Under the pieces are notes generated by a model. The model was not told where the DNA came from, did not search any database, and saw nothing but the letters and a program-made list of their open reading frames with translations. 64,000 bases of DNA, taken from positions 4,030,001-4,094,000 of the forward strand of contig CP108521.1 of the NCBI GenBank assembly GCA_035999765.1. The letters run 5' to 3'. Source of the DNA: Streptomyces sp. NBC_01231. GTDB taxonomy: Bacteria; Actinomycetota; Actinomycetes; Streptomycetales; Streptomycetaceae. Below are positions 42,529-50,819 of the stretch, in pieces (position 1 is the first letter of the stretch; every line of letters begins with the position of its first letter). The translations under genes and the position numbers were made by a program.

Positions 42529-44208
42529 TCACTTGTTGCGGTAGGGGCCCCAGGGGTCCGCCCTGCGTGCGAGGGTTCGGGCGCGACGGCGTACGTCCGG
42601 AGGCAGGTGGCGGAGTACCGTACCGGCCGCTCGGCGGACTCGGGGGGACGCCGTCGTGCCGAGGAGGATGCGGTCGCGGACCGTGGCGTCGCCCGGTTGC
42701 CCCACGGTCAGGCGGAGTTGACCGGTCTGGCCGAACCAGGTGGGTACGACGAGCCGGGGCGGGGTGCCGACACCGACAGCGGCGAGACCGGCACGGTGAC
42801 CGTCCGGAACGACGCGGGCCCTGCGGCCCACGCCGAGGAGCTGGCCGCTCGCCCACACCTCGTGCGTGCCGGGTTCCATCGGGGCGCCGCCGACCAGGGT
42901 GAGCGGGTCGATGACCGTCTCGCCGGTGAGGACCACGCGGTGACGGCCGCCGCCGAGGGGTTCGGTGCGCGGGGTGAGGTCGGCGTCCGGGTACCACCAC
43001 AGGTCGCGGGCGGTGTCGTGGAGGAGGAGTTCTCCGTGGGCGTGACCGAGGGGGTGCGCGGCCTCCCAGTCCTCGGCGCCCTTGATGCCGGCCAGCAGGT
43101 CGGGGTCGAGAAGCATGCGGCCGTAGCGTTCGACGAGGGTGAGGGGGCGGCCGTCGGGTCGGCGCATGCCGATCGTGGTCGTCACGTGGAGTCTGCCGGC
43201 GCGCCAGCGGATGTCGTCGACGGTGAGCTCGGGTCTGATTCCCTGGGTGCGGCGGGCGAGTTCCACGAGGGAGTCCAGGTGGCCCTCCTCCAGCAGGTGC
43301 GCTCTGAGCCGGGTGATGCCCGGGAGGCCGTCGCGTACGCCGGGCGGGTAGGCGTCGAGGGCCATGCGGCGTACGACGGTGAAGTGGCGTTCGAGGTTCT
43401 TGCCGGTGCGTTTGAGGGCGCGGGACTCGCCGACCGGGCGGAGGAGTTCGACGCGGTAGGAGCGGCGTAACAGGTGGTCCTGGAGCGGGCCCGGTGGGGT
43501 GTCCTGCTTGATGGCCTCCACGACCGTGCGCAGGTGTGCGTAGTAGTCCTCGGGCGTGACCACCCGGCTGCTGGTGTTGCCGCCGTCGTCCCGGCGCTTC
43601 CATACGTAGCAGGGGTGATCGGCGAAAATCGAGACCTTCTTGGCGCGCAGGTAGGCGCGGGCCATGAAGAGCTGGTCCTCCAGGCGCACCGGGCCCTCGG
43701 GGAAGGCGAGGTCGTGGGCGAGGAGGAACTCGCGGCGGAACATCTTGTGCGGGGTGAGGCTCTCCATCAGGGGCGCGGTCTCGACGGTGCAGTGGTCGAC
43801 GGTGCGTTTGAAGACGTTGCTGGGTCCCGCCATGCTGCCGACGACCTTGCCCAGGACGATGTCGGAGCCGTTGCGGTGGGCGAGGCGGTGGAGGTGTTCG
43901 AGGGCCTCGGGGGTGAGCTCGTCGTCCTGGTCGACGAACTGGACGTACTCGCCGCGGGCCAGTCGGACCCCGACGTTGCGGGGCTTGCCGGGCCAGCCGG
44001 AGTTCTCCTGGCGGACCACGCGTACGTGCGGGTGCCGGGACGCCAGCTGGTCGAGGCGGTCGGCGGAGTCGTCGGTCGAGCCGTCGTCGACGTAGATGAT
44101 CTCGTACGCGTCTCTGCCGAGGCTCTGGTTGACGAGCGATGGTGAGCAGAGATCGATGTACTGACCGGCGTTGTACACGGGCACCACGATGCTGACCTTG
44201 AGCGTCAA
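42529..44208 (-). CDS. GT2 family glycosyltransferase (wall polymer type)
   Basis: A 559-residue protein. The GT-A catalytic domain occupies residues 1-220: VSIVVPVYNAG, the UDP-sugar acidic pair in YVDDGSTDDS, DxD at 93-95 (VDQDDE), and an EDQ catalytic segment in RLEDQLFMARAYL. The long C-terminal part (about 330-520) is beta-rich and resembles the linker/trimer domains of teichoic-acid glycosyltransferases such as TarS. It probably decorates a wall teichoic or teichulosonic polymer. The TTG start at 44208 follows GGGGGAGC. Confidence 0.85.
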   Translation of the reverse strand: MTLKVSIVVPVYNAGQYIDLCSPSLVNQSLGRDAYEIIYVDDGSTDDSADRLDQLASRHPHVRVVRQENSGWPGKPRNVGVRLARGEYVQFVDQDDELTPEALEHLHRLAHRNGSDIVLGKVVGSMAGPSNVFKRTVDHCTVETAPLMESLTPHKMFRREFLLAHDLAFPEGPVRLEDQLFMARAYLRAKKVSIFADHPCYVWKRRDDGGNTSSRVVTPEDYYAHLRTVVEAIKQDTPPGPLQDHLLRRSYRVELLRPVGESRALKRTGKNLERHFTVVRRMALDAYPPGVRDGLPGITRLRAHLLEEGHLDSLVELARRTQGIRPELTVDDIRWRAGRLHVTTTIGMRRPDGRPLTLVERYGRMLLDPDLLAGIKGAEDWEAAHPLGHAHGELLLHDTARDLWWYPDADLTPRTEPLGGGRHRVVLTGETVIDPLTLVGGAPMEPGTHEVWASGQLLGVGRRARVVPDGHRAGLAAVGVGTPPRLVVPTWFGQTGQLRLTVGQPGDATVRDRILLGTTASPRVRRAAGTVLRHLPPDVRRRARTLARRADPWGPYRNK

Positions 44209-44346
44209 CGCTCCCCCTAAGAGACCAAGTCACCTGTCGTTCTGTTCTCGTTCTACGGACGTTCAGGTACCGGCAAAGGTTGTCCCGAGGAGAACAAGTT
44301 CAGGCGAATTCGTTCAGGTATGGCGTGATCGCCCCATCATCCGCGA

Positions 44347-44493
44347 TCACACCCGATCGCCCTCGACGCCACTCCTGGTCGGATCGGGTGACTTCGCCGC
44401 CGGGAACGCCTCGATCGCCGCGTGCGTCCACTCCGGCTGGTCCAGGTGTACGTCGTGGGCGGCGTTCGGGATGACATGGAGTCGTTGACCGGA
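44347..44493 (-). pseudogene. Remnant of an alpha/beta hydrolase C-terminus
   Basis: An open frame beginning right after a TAG and ending at TGA reads GQRLHVIPNAAHDVHLDQPEW and then AAIEAF. This is the last strand, catalytic His loop and final helix of an alpha/beta hydrolase. There is no 5' part. It lies directly downstream of an intact hydrolase on the same strand and probably records a lost tandem copy. The rest of the 308-base gap (44209-44516) is likely the GT2 promoter region. Confidence 0.65.
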
Positions 44494-44516
44494 CTACGGG
44501 AGGAACCGCATGCCGG

Positions 44517-45296
44517 CTACGGCCGGCCCTGGTCCGTGAGTGCGGCCGCGGTGGCGCGTACGAAGGCCTGCGGGTTGTCGAGCATGATGTTGTGCCCGCA
44601 GTCCGGGATCGAGACCACGGACACCCCGGCCTCGGTGAGCGCGTCGGTGCCGGGGAGCGGACCGTCGGCCTCGGGCAGCAGGAAGGTGCGGGGGATCTTC
44701 AGGTCCAGCAGGAGTTCGCGCATGGTGGGATCGGTCCCGCGGATGAGATGGGTGGCGGTCCGATGGAGGGCTTCCCGACCGGCCAGGCGCATCGTGGACC
44801 ACCAGTGGGGGCCGACCCGGTCGCGGACCTCTTCCCAGCCGCCTGCCAGGAACTCCTGTTCGGAGTAGGCGGCGATGCCGCTGCTGCCGCTGGAGCCGGG
44901 CGTGCGCGGGAGCGGGTCGAGGTTGGCGTCGACCAGGACGAGGCGGGAGACCAGGTGGGGGTGACGGGCGGCCAGGACGATGGCCACGGAGCCGCCCATA
45001 CTGTGCGCGATCAGCTCGGCGCCGGTGACACCCGCGGAGGTCAGAGCCACGGCGAGGGCGTCGGCGTGCGATTCCAGGGTGTAGTCGAAGCCCGTCGGCC
45101 GGTCGCTGATGCCATGGCCGAGGAGGTCGATCAGCAGCGAACGTCGGCCGGCCAGCAGGGGATGGACCGCGACTTCGGCGAAGTAGGCGGGCGACGTCGC
45201 ACCAAGTCCATGCACGTAGACGCGGGACGGCTCCCGTCCCGGCAGCTCCACCCAGCGAATCTGGTCACCGTCGGACGTCGCGGTGGCGGTACGCAC
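44517..45296 (-). CDS. Alpha/beta fold hydrolase
   Basis: A 259-residue hydrolase. Seen are the oxyanion segment VYVHGLGATSP, DLLGHGISDRP, the nucleophile elbow AHSMGGS, an acid in the LLPEADGPLPG region and the His in IPDCGHNIML. The start is GTG 45296, with GGGGAG upstream; the frame stays open another 99 bases, but that stretch lacks family similarity. The substrate is unknown. A decayed second hydrolase end follows it. Confidence 0.87.
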   Translation of the reverse strand: MRTATATSDGDQIRWVELPGREPSRVYVHGLGATSPAYFAEVAVHPLLAGRRSLLIDLLGHGISDRPTGFDYTLESHADALAVALTSAGVTGAELIAHSMGGSVAIVLAARHPHLVSRLVLVDANLDPLPRTPGSSGSSGIAAYSEQEFLAGGWEEVRDRVGPHWWSTMRLAGREALHRTATHLIRGTDPTMRELLLDLKIPRTFLLPEADGPLPGTDALTEAGVSVVSIPDCGHNIMLDNPQAFVRATAAALTDQGRP

Positions 45297-45529
45297 AGTC
45301 TGCTCCCCTGCAGTCAGGATCGGTGGTGGGACGAGAGTAACCACGGAGATCGGCACGTCACCGCCGGGCCCAGGCCTAGGCGTAGGCGTAGGCAATCCCC
45401 AACTGCCCGCGGAGGGAACTCGAGAGGGAACTTGACAGGCCTGGGCTCAGGTTCGATGCGGCGGCCCACCTGCGCGTTAGCCTCGGGGTTCGGTATTCGG
45501 CCGGTTGTGCAGGTGATCAGGAGGCAGGC

Positions 45530-45832
45530 ATGGCGAAGGTTCCCAGCGCGGTGGTCGCGGCGGGTGGGATCGTCGGCGGGTACGGCGTGGCCCGGTGGAC
45601 CAGGAAGCGGCAGCTGGGCGGGGCCGTGCTGGTCGTCGCCGGGGCAACGGCCGCGCGGCAGTGGCGGGAGCGGGCGGGCGGGAAGGCCGCGGGCGCGCTG
45701 ACGGCGGCGTACGTCGCCGCCTTCGCCGGGTCCCACCCCCTGGCCAAGAAGGTGGGCCCCTGGCCTGCCGTCTTCGGGGTGGCGGGCGCGATGGCCCTGG
45801 CGTCGTGGGCGGTCGCCGACCGGAACGGCTGA
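45530..45832 (+). CDS. Small membrane protein, hypothetical
   Basis: A 100-residue protein with three or four short hydrophobic segments and Gly/Ala-rich helices (AAGGIVGGYGVARW). GGAGGCAGGC precedes the ATG. No domain is recognised. The first third resembles packing helices of small membrane proteins. Confidence 0.65.
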   Translation: MAKVPSAVVAAGGIVGGYGVARWTRKRQLGGAVLVVAGATAARQWRERAGGKAAGALTAAYVAAFAGSHPLAKKVGPWPAVFGVAGAMALASWAVADRNG

Positions 45833-45915
45833 GCCACGGCGACGGGACGTGACCTCGGCGTCCTCGACCTCCACGCCGAGGTCGGGGACGACGGGGGCGG
45901 TGCGTTCCGTCTCAC

Positions 45916-46000
45916 GTCGGCGTGACTGGTCGGCGTAACTGGTCGGCGTAGCTCGTGGGCGTGACTGGTCGGCGTAACTCGTCGCCGTTCCTCGTCGGCG
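45916..46000. repeat. 13-bp tandem repeat, 6.5 copies
   Basis: Units follow GTCGGCGTNACTG with small variations, six full copies plus GTCGGCG. The period of 13 is not a multiple of 3 and no gene covers it. It lies between the small membrane protein and the alginate-lyase gene. Confidence 0.85.
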
Positions 46001-46090
46001 CACCCCAGTTTTCGTTATCGTCCCCACCCTCCGCGCGTCTCCTCAACGTCCCTGCCAGGTACGTGACTTACGACGTTGAGGTGCGAGCAC

Positions 46091-47578
46091 GTGACACGAC
46101 AGATCAGCCGCCGGAGCATGCTGAAGGCCGCGGGTACGGCCGCCGGGGCCGTCGCCATCGGTACGACGCTCACGCAGGCCCCTGCCGCCGCGGCGAACGC
46201 CGCCTCCGCGCACCCCGGTCTGCTGCACACCCGCGCCGACCTGGAGCGGATGGCGGCCAAGGTGAGGGCGGGGTCGGCCCCCCACACCGCCGGCTTCGCC
46301 AAGCTGACCGCCAACCGGCACGCACAGAGCGGCTGGCGGGCCAATCCGCGGGCCACCGTGTACCGGGGGTCGGGCAGCCCGCAGAACTACACGGTCCTCT
46401 ACAACGACATCCACGCCGCCTACCAGAACGCCCTGCGCGGCCACGTCAGCGGCGACAGCGCGCACCTCGACACCGCCGTCGCGATCCTGAACGCCTGGTC
46501 GGCCGAGCTGACCGCCCTCGAAGGCAGCGCAGACCGGTTCCTCGCGGCCGGGCTCTACGGCTACCAGTTCGCGAACGCCGCCGAACTCGTCCGCGACCAC
46601 CCCGACTTCGACCTGGGCCGGTTCCAGTCCATGCTGAGCACCGTCTTCGCGCCGCTCAGCGACAGCTTCCTGGCCGATCACAACGGCGCCGTCGTCACCA
46701 ACTACTGGACCAACTGGGACCTCACCGCCCTGGCCTGCGTCCTGGCCACCGGCATCCTCTGCGACGACAAGGCCCAAGTCGCCCGTGCCGTCGACTACTT
46801 CAAGCACGGCGACGGCCTCGGCTCTGTCCGGCACGCCATCCCCGTCGTGCACGACGACGGCCTCGGCGAGTGGCTGGAGGCCGGCCGGGACCAGGGGCAC
46901 GCGCTGCTCGGTGTGGGCCTGATGGGCACGGTCTGCGAGATGGCCTGGAACCAGGGCATCGACCTGTACGGCTACGACGACAGCCGTTTCCTCAAGGGCG
47001 CCCAGTACGTGGCCAGGTGGAGTATGGGCGGTGATGTGGCGTACACCGCCAACACCCGGGCGAAGGGCGCGGTGAACGGCTGGTCCGGCCGGGAGACCGC
47101 CGCCGACGCCGCCGCCGTGGACCCGGGCATGCGGCGGCCGATCTGGGCGATGATCGCCAACCACTACACCAAGCGGCGCGGACTGTCCGCCACGTACCTC
47201 ACCCGGATCGCCGCCCAGTCCGCGCCCGAGGGTGGCGGCGGGGACTACGGCCCCAACAGCGGCGGCTACGACCAACTCGGCTTCGGCACACTGGCGTTCA
47301 CCCGGGACCGGGCGGCCGACCCGTCGGCCGGCCCCAGCCCGGCGGGCGGCGGCGCCTCGGCCTCCGGCGGGGGCACCGGTTCCGGCCCCCGGCCCCAGAC
47401 GGCCGCATCCGCCTCACCGTCCGCCGCGGCCTCGGCGTCCGCCCGGGCCGACGGCGATCTCGCGGCCACCGGCTCCGACGACATCGTCGGCTGGACGGCC
47501 GCCGCGGGCGTCACCGCGGTCGCCGGAGGCCTGCTGTTCCTGCGCCGCCGGGACCAGGCGCGCCGCGCGGGTTCGTGA
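46091..47578 (+). CDS. Alginate lyase-like exported protein with LAATG sorting signal
   Basis: A 495-residue protein. It has a Tat signal (SRRSMLKAAG) and then an all-helical toroid typical of alginate-lyase family proteins: HPGLLHTRADLERMAAKV at the mature N-terminus, NYWTNWDLTALAC centrally, and a probable catalytic region RDQGHALLGVG. A Ser/Ala/Gly linker (about 405-455) leads to a class E sortase signal: DLAATGSDD, a hydrophobic helix and RRRDQARR. It should be fixed to the cell wall by the class E sortase encoded at 12.2 kb. The GTG start follows GAGGTG. Polymer specificity is unknown. Confidence 0.85.
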   Translation: MTRQISRRSMLKAAGTAAGAVAIGTTLTQAPAAAANAASAHPGLLHTRADLERMAAKVRAGSAPHTAGFAKLTANRHAQSGWRANPRATVYRGSGSPQNYTVLYNDIHAAYQNALRGHVSGDSAHLDTAVAILNAWSAELTALEGSADRFLAAGLYGYQFANAAELVRDHPDFDLGRFQSMLSTVFAPLSDSFLADHNGAVVTNYWTNWDLTALACVLATGILCDDKAQVARAVDYFKHGDGLGSVRHAIPVVHDDGLGEWLEAGRDQGHALLGVGLMGTVCEMAWNQGIDLYGYDDSRFLKGAQYVARWSMGGDVAYTANTRAKGAVNGWSGRETAADAAAVDPGMRRPIWAMIANHYTKRRGLSATYLTRIAAQSAPEGGGGDYGPNSGGYDQLGFGTLAFTRDRAADPSAGPSPAGGGASASGGGTGSGPRPQTAASASPSAAASASARADGDLAATGSDDIVGWTAAAGVTAVAGGLLFLRRRDQARRAGS

Positions 47579-47597
47579 CGCGAGCCCCGACATCCCG

Positions 47598-49157
47598 CTA
47601 CGCCGTAGCCGCCCGCGACCCCGGCCCCGAAGCTCCCTCCCCTGTCGACCCCGTCGACGCCGATGCCACGGACCCGGACCCCGACGCCGACCCCGACCCC
47701 GCCCCCGACGCCGCCGTCAGTGGCGTGGCGATGTCCTCCAGGGAGCGGCGTTCCGCGCGTACCGCGAGGGCCGCTGCCACCAGGCCGGCCAGGCACATCA
47801 GGGCCGCGCCGATCTGGAAGGCGAGGACCGTGTCGCCGACCTTGCCGGTGCCGGTGAGTTCGGCGAACAGCAGGGGGCCGCTGATGCCACCGGCGGCGGT
47901 GCCGAGGGCGTAGAAGAAGGCGATGGACATCGCGCGGGTCTCCATCGGGAAGACCTCGGAGACCGTGAGGTAGGCGCTGGAGGCGCCCGCGGAGGCGAAG
48001 AACAGGACCGCGCACCAGCAGGCCGTCAGGGTGCCCGCGCTCAGCGAGCCCCGGTCGAACAGCCAGGCCGTGCCGAACAGGAGCAGGCCGGAGAGGAGGT
48101 AGGTCGAGGAGATCATCACCTTGCGGCCGACCGTGTCGAAGAGCTTCCCGAGCAGCAGCGGGCCGAAGAAGTTGCCGACGGCGATGACGGCGAAGTAGTA
48201 CCCGGTGTCGCCGGTCGGAACGTCGTAGAACGTGGTGAGGATGGCGCCGAAGCCGAAGGTGATCGCGTTGTACAGGAACGCCTGGCCGATGAAGAGGGAG
48301 AAGCCGAGGACGGCCCGTCGGCGGTAGTCGGAGAAGACGGTGCGGCCGATCTCCACGAAGCTGACGCTCCGGCGCTGGTGGATGGTGATCTCGCCCTCGG
48401 GCCGCGGGAGGGGTTCGCCCGTCTCGGCCTCGACCCGCTTCTCGATCGAGGACACGATCCGTTCCGCCTCCTCGTCACGGCCGTGGATCAGCAGCCAGCG
48501 TGGGCTCTCCGGAACGTGACGGCGTACCAGGAGGATCACCAGGGCGAGGACCGCACCCAGGGCGAAGGTCAGCCGCCAGCCGACGTTCGCCGCGAAGAAG
48601 TCCGTGTTCAGCGCGAGGATCGACAGCAGCGAGCCGCCGACCGCGCCCAGCCAGAAGCTGCCGTTGATCATCAGGTCGACCCGGCCGCGGTACTGGGCCG
48701 GGATCAGCTCGTCGATCGCGGAGTTGATGGCCGCGTACTCGCCGCCGATGCCGAAGCCGGTCAGGAAGCGGAAGGTGAGGAACCACCAGGTGTCGAAGGA
48801 CACGGAGGTGAGCGCGGTGGCCGCGAGATACACCGCGAGAGTGATCATGAACAGCTTCTTGCGGCCCCACTTGTCGGTGAGACGGCCCCAGAAGAGGGCG
48901 CCCAGACAGGCACCGGCCACATAGAGCGCGGCGGCGATACCGGTGACCTGGCCGGAGGTGATCGGCAGTCCGCTGCCGGGCTCGGACAGGCGGCCGGCGA
49001 TGTTGCCGACGACCGTGACTTCGAGGCCGTCGAGGATCCACACGGTGCCGAGGCCTATGACGATGGTCCAGTGCCAGCGCGACCACGGGAGGCGGTCGAG
49101 GCGGGCGGGGATGTTGCTCGTGATCGTTCGGCCGGTCTGGGCCTGCGCGGTGGTCAT
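47598..49157 (-). CDS. MFS transporter, sugar/metabolite:H+ symporter family
   Basis: A 519-residue protein with 12 predicted helices. MFS signatures: GRLTDKWGRKKLF between helices 2 and 3, RFLTGFGIGGEYAAINSAIDELIP in helices 4-5, PESPRWLL before the central loop, and GKLFDTVGRKVM in the second half. A long cytoplasmic loop and an Ala/Gly/Ser tail are present. It fits the sugar porter or metabolite:H+ symporter groups. The start follows GAGGGAG. It is convergent with the alginate-lyase gene with 19 bases between stops, so it could import the breakdown products. Confidence 0.88.
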   Translation of the reverse strand: MTTAQAQTGRTITSNIPARLDRLPWSRWHWTIVIGLGTVWILDGLEVTVVGNIAGRLSEPGSGLPITSGQVTGIAAALYVAGACLGALFWGRLTDKWGRKKLFMITLAVYLAATALTSVSFDTWWFLTFRFLTGFGIGGEYAAINSAIDELIPAQYRGRVDLMINGSFWLGAVGGSLLSILALNTDFFAANVGWRLTFALGAVLALVILLVRRHVPESPRWLLIHGRDEEAERIVSSIEKRVEAETGEPLPRPEGEITIHQRRSVSFVEIGRTVFSDYRRRAVLGFSLFIGQAFLYNAITFGFGAILTTFYDVPTGDTGYYFAVIAVGNFFGPLLLGKLFDTVGRKVMISSTYLLSGLLLFGTAWLFDRGSLSAGTLTACWCAVLFFASAGASSAYLTVSEVFPMETRAMSIAFFYALGTAAGGISGPLLFAELTGTGKVGDTVLAFQIGAALMCLAGLVAAALAVRAERRSLEDIATPLTAASGAGSGSASGSGSVASASTGSTGEGASGPGSRAATA

Positions 49158-49211
49158 GGGCTCCCTCCTCATCGAGCGAGAACGCCCGGCGAGTGCCCGC
49201 AACCAGCGCGC

Positions 49212-50603
49212 CTACGCCCCCAGTGCCCGCGACACCGTGTAGATCAGCAGCCCCGCGAGCGAGCCGACCACCGTGCCGTTGATCCGGATGAACTGGAGGT
49301 CGCGGCCGATGTTCGCCTCGATCTTCCGGGTGGTGTGCTCGGGGTCCCAGCCGGCCACCGTGTCGGTGATCAGGGAGGTGATCTCCGCGCGGTAGGTGGT
49401 GACGACGTAGACCGCCGCGCCCTCGACCCAGCCGTCGACCTTGCCCTGGACCTTCGGGTCGGCGGCCATCCGGGCCCCCAGGGACAGCAGTGAGGCGCGC
49501 ACCCTGAGCCGCAGTTCGCTGCGTTCGTCCTCGGCGGCCGAGACGATCATGGAGCGGACGGCGGTCCACGCGGAGGCGATCAGGTCCTGGACCTCGCCGC
49601 GGCCCAGCACCTCTCCCTTGAGTCGCTCGACGCGCGCGCGGGTGTCCGTGTCGGACTGGAGGTCGGAGGCGAAGTCGGTGAGGAAGCGGTCGAGGGCGCC
49701 GCGGGCCGGGTGGGAGGGCATGTCCCGCATCTCCGCGCAGAACCGCAGCAGTTCCTTGTAGACCCGCTCGCCGACCTTCTTGTCGACGAACCTGGGGGTC
49801 CAGCCGGGCGCCCCGCCCTGTACGGCGTCCATCACGGAGTCGCTGTGCAGCACCAGCCAGTCGTGCGCCCGGGCGACGATCAGGTCGACGGCCCGGCGGT
49901 GGCCCCCGTCGGCCACGACCTTCTGGAGCATCTTGCCGATGCCGGGCGCGATCTCCTGCGCGTCGGCCCGCCGGGTGATCGCCTCGCCGACCACGGCCTG
50001 GACGTCCGCGTCACGCAGGACGGTCAGGGCGCCCCGCAGTGCCGCCGACAGCTCCGCCGTCACCCGGTCCGCGTGCTCGGGTTGTGCCAGCCAGGTGCCG
50101 AGCCGACTGCCGATGCCGACCGCTCGCAGCCGCTGCCGTACGACGTCCTCGGAGAGGAAGTTCTCGCCGACGAACTCGCCCAGTGTGACGCCGAGCTGGT
50201 CCTTCTTCTTGGGGATGATCGCGGTGTGCGGGATGGGCAGGCCGAGCGGGTGGCGGAAGAGGGCGGTGACCGCGAACCAGTCGGCGAGCGCGCCGACCAT
50301 GCCGGCCTCGGCGGCCGCGGCGACATAGGCCGCCCAAGCCCCCGCGCCCTCGTTCGAGGCCACTTTCGCGAGGACGTACACCACCGCGACGAACAGCAGC
50401 AGTCCGGCCGCGGTGAGTTTCATGCGGCGCACGCCGCGCTGCTTCTCCGCGTCCGCCTCGCTGAACGTGTTCATGGCACGGGCAGCCGCGGCGGGCACCC
50501 CGCGGGCGGCCGAATCGGGGACGGCACGGTCACCGGTCACCGCCGCCCGGGCATCCCGCCCGACGCCGGATGATCCCTTTTTTTCAGGTTTCGTACGTTC
50601 CAT
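49212..50603 (-). CDS. DUF445 family membrane protein
   Basis: A 463-residue protein. A helical hairpin follows the N-terminus (MKLTAAGLLLFVAVVYVLAKV). The conserved DUF445 segment is AEAGMVGALADWFAVTALFRHPLGLPIPHTAIIPKKKDQLG. A long helical cytoplasmic part follows and a final membrane helix (GTVVGSLAGLLIYTVSRALG) closes the protein. ATG 50603 follows GGTGGAG. The function is unknown; relatives occur across Gram-positive bacteria. Confidence 0.88.
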   Translation of the reverse strand: MERTKPEKKGSSGVGRDARAAVTGDRAVPDSAARGVPAAAARAMNTFSEADAEKQRGVRRMKLTAAGLLLFVAVVYVLAKVASNEGAGAWAAYVAAAAEAGMVGALADWFAVTALFRHPLGLPIPHTAIIPKKKDQLGVTLGEFVGENFLSEDVVRQRLRAVGIGSRLGTWLAQPEHADRVTAELSAALRGALTVLRDADVQAVVGEAITRRADAQEIAPGIGKMLQKVVADGGHRRAVDLIVARAHDWLVLHSDSVMDAVQGGAPGWTPRFVDKKVGERVYKELLRFCAEMRDMPSHPARGALDRFLTDFASDLQSDTDTRARVERLKGEVLGRGEVQDLIASAWTAVRSMIVSAAEDERSELRLRVRASLLSLGARMAADPKVQGKVDGWVEGAAVYVVTTYRAEITSLITDTVAGWDPEHTTRKIEANIGRDLQFIRINGTVVGSLAGLLIYTVSRALGA

Positions 50604-50670
50604 CCACTCCACCCGTTCGTGATCCCCTGCACACATTGTCCCTTCCTGACCGACTCCTGGAACGGAACAA

Positions 50671-50702
50671 GAGTTCCCGACGTCTGTCGGGTGGGGGAAC
50701 TC
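50671..50702. other. Strong hairpin in the divergent leader region
   Basis: GAGTTCCC pairs with GGGGAACTC, and inside it CCCGAC pairs with GTCGGG, so two alternative or coaxial stems are possible. It sits between the DUF445 and SGNH hydrolase genes, about 120 bases before ATG 50820. A leader structure or operator is possible. Confidence 0.4.
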
Positions 50703-50819
50703 ACGGGGAACTCCGCGGCCCAAAGGGGGGTCCTGTTCAACTACCCCTGACTTCATGACGCATCATGAGGTGATCACACCGGAGCCTCGGGCTCCCATTC
50801 CAAGGAGACACACAACCGC

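Noticed and set aside
45916..46000. CRISPR array
   Set aside because: The repeats are contiguous 13-bp units with no spacers, and there are no cas genes in the window.
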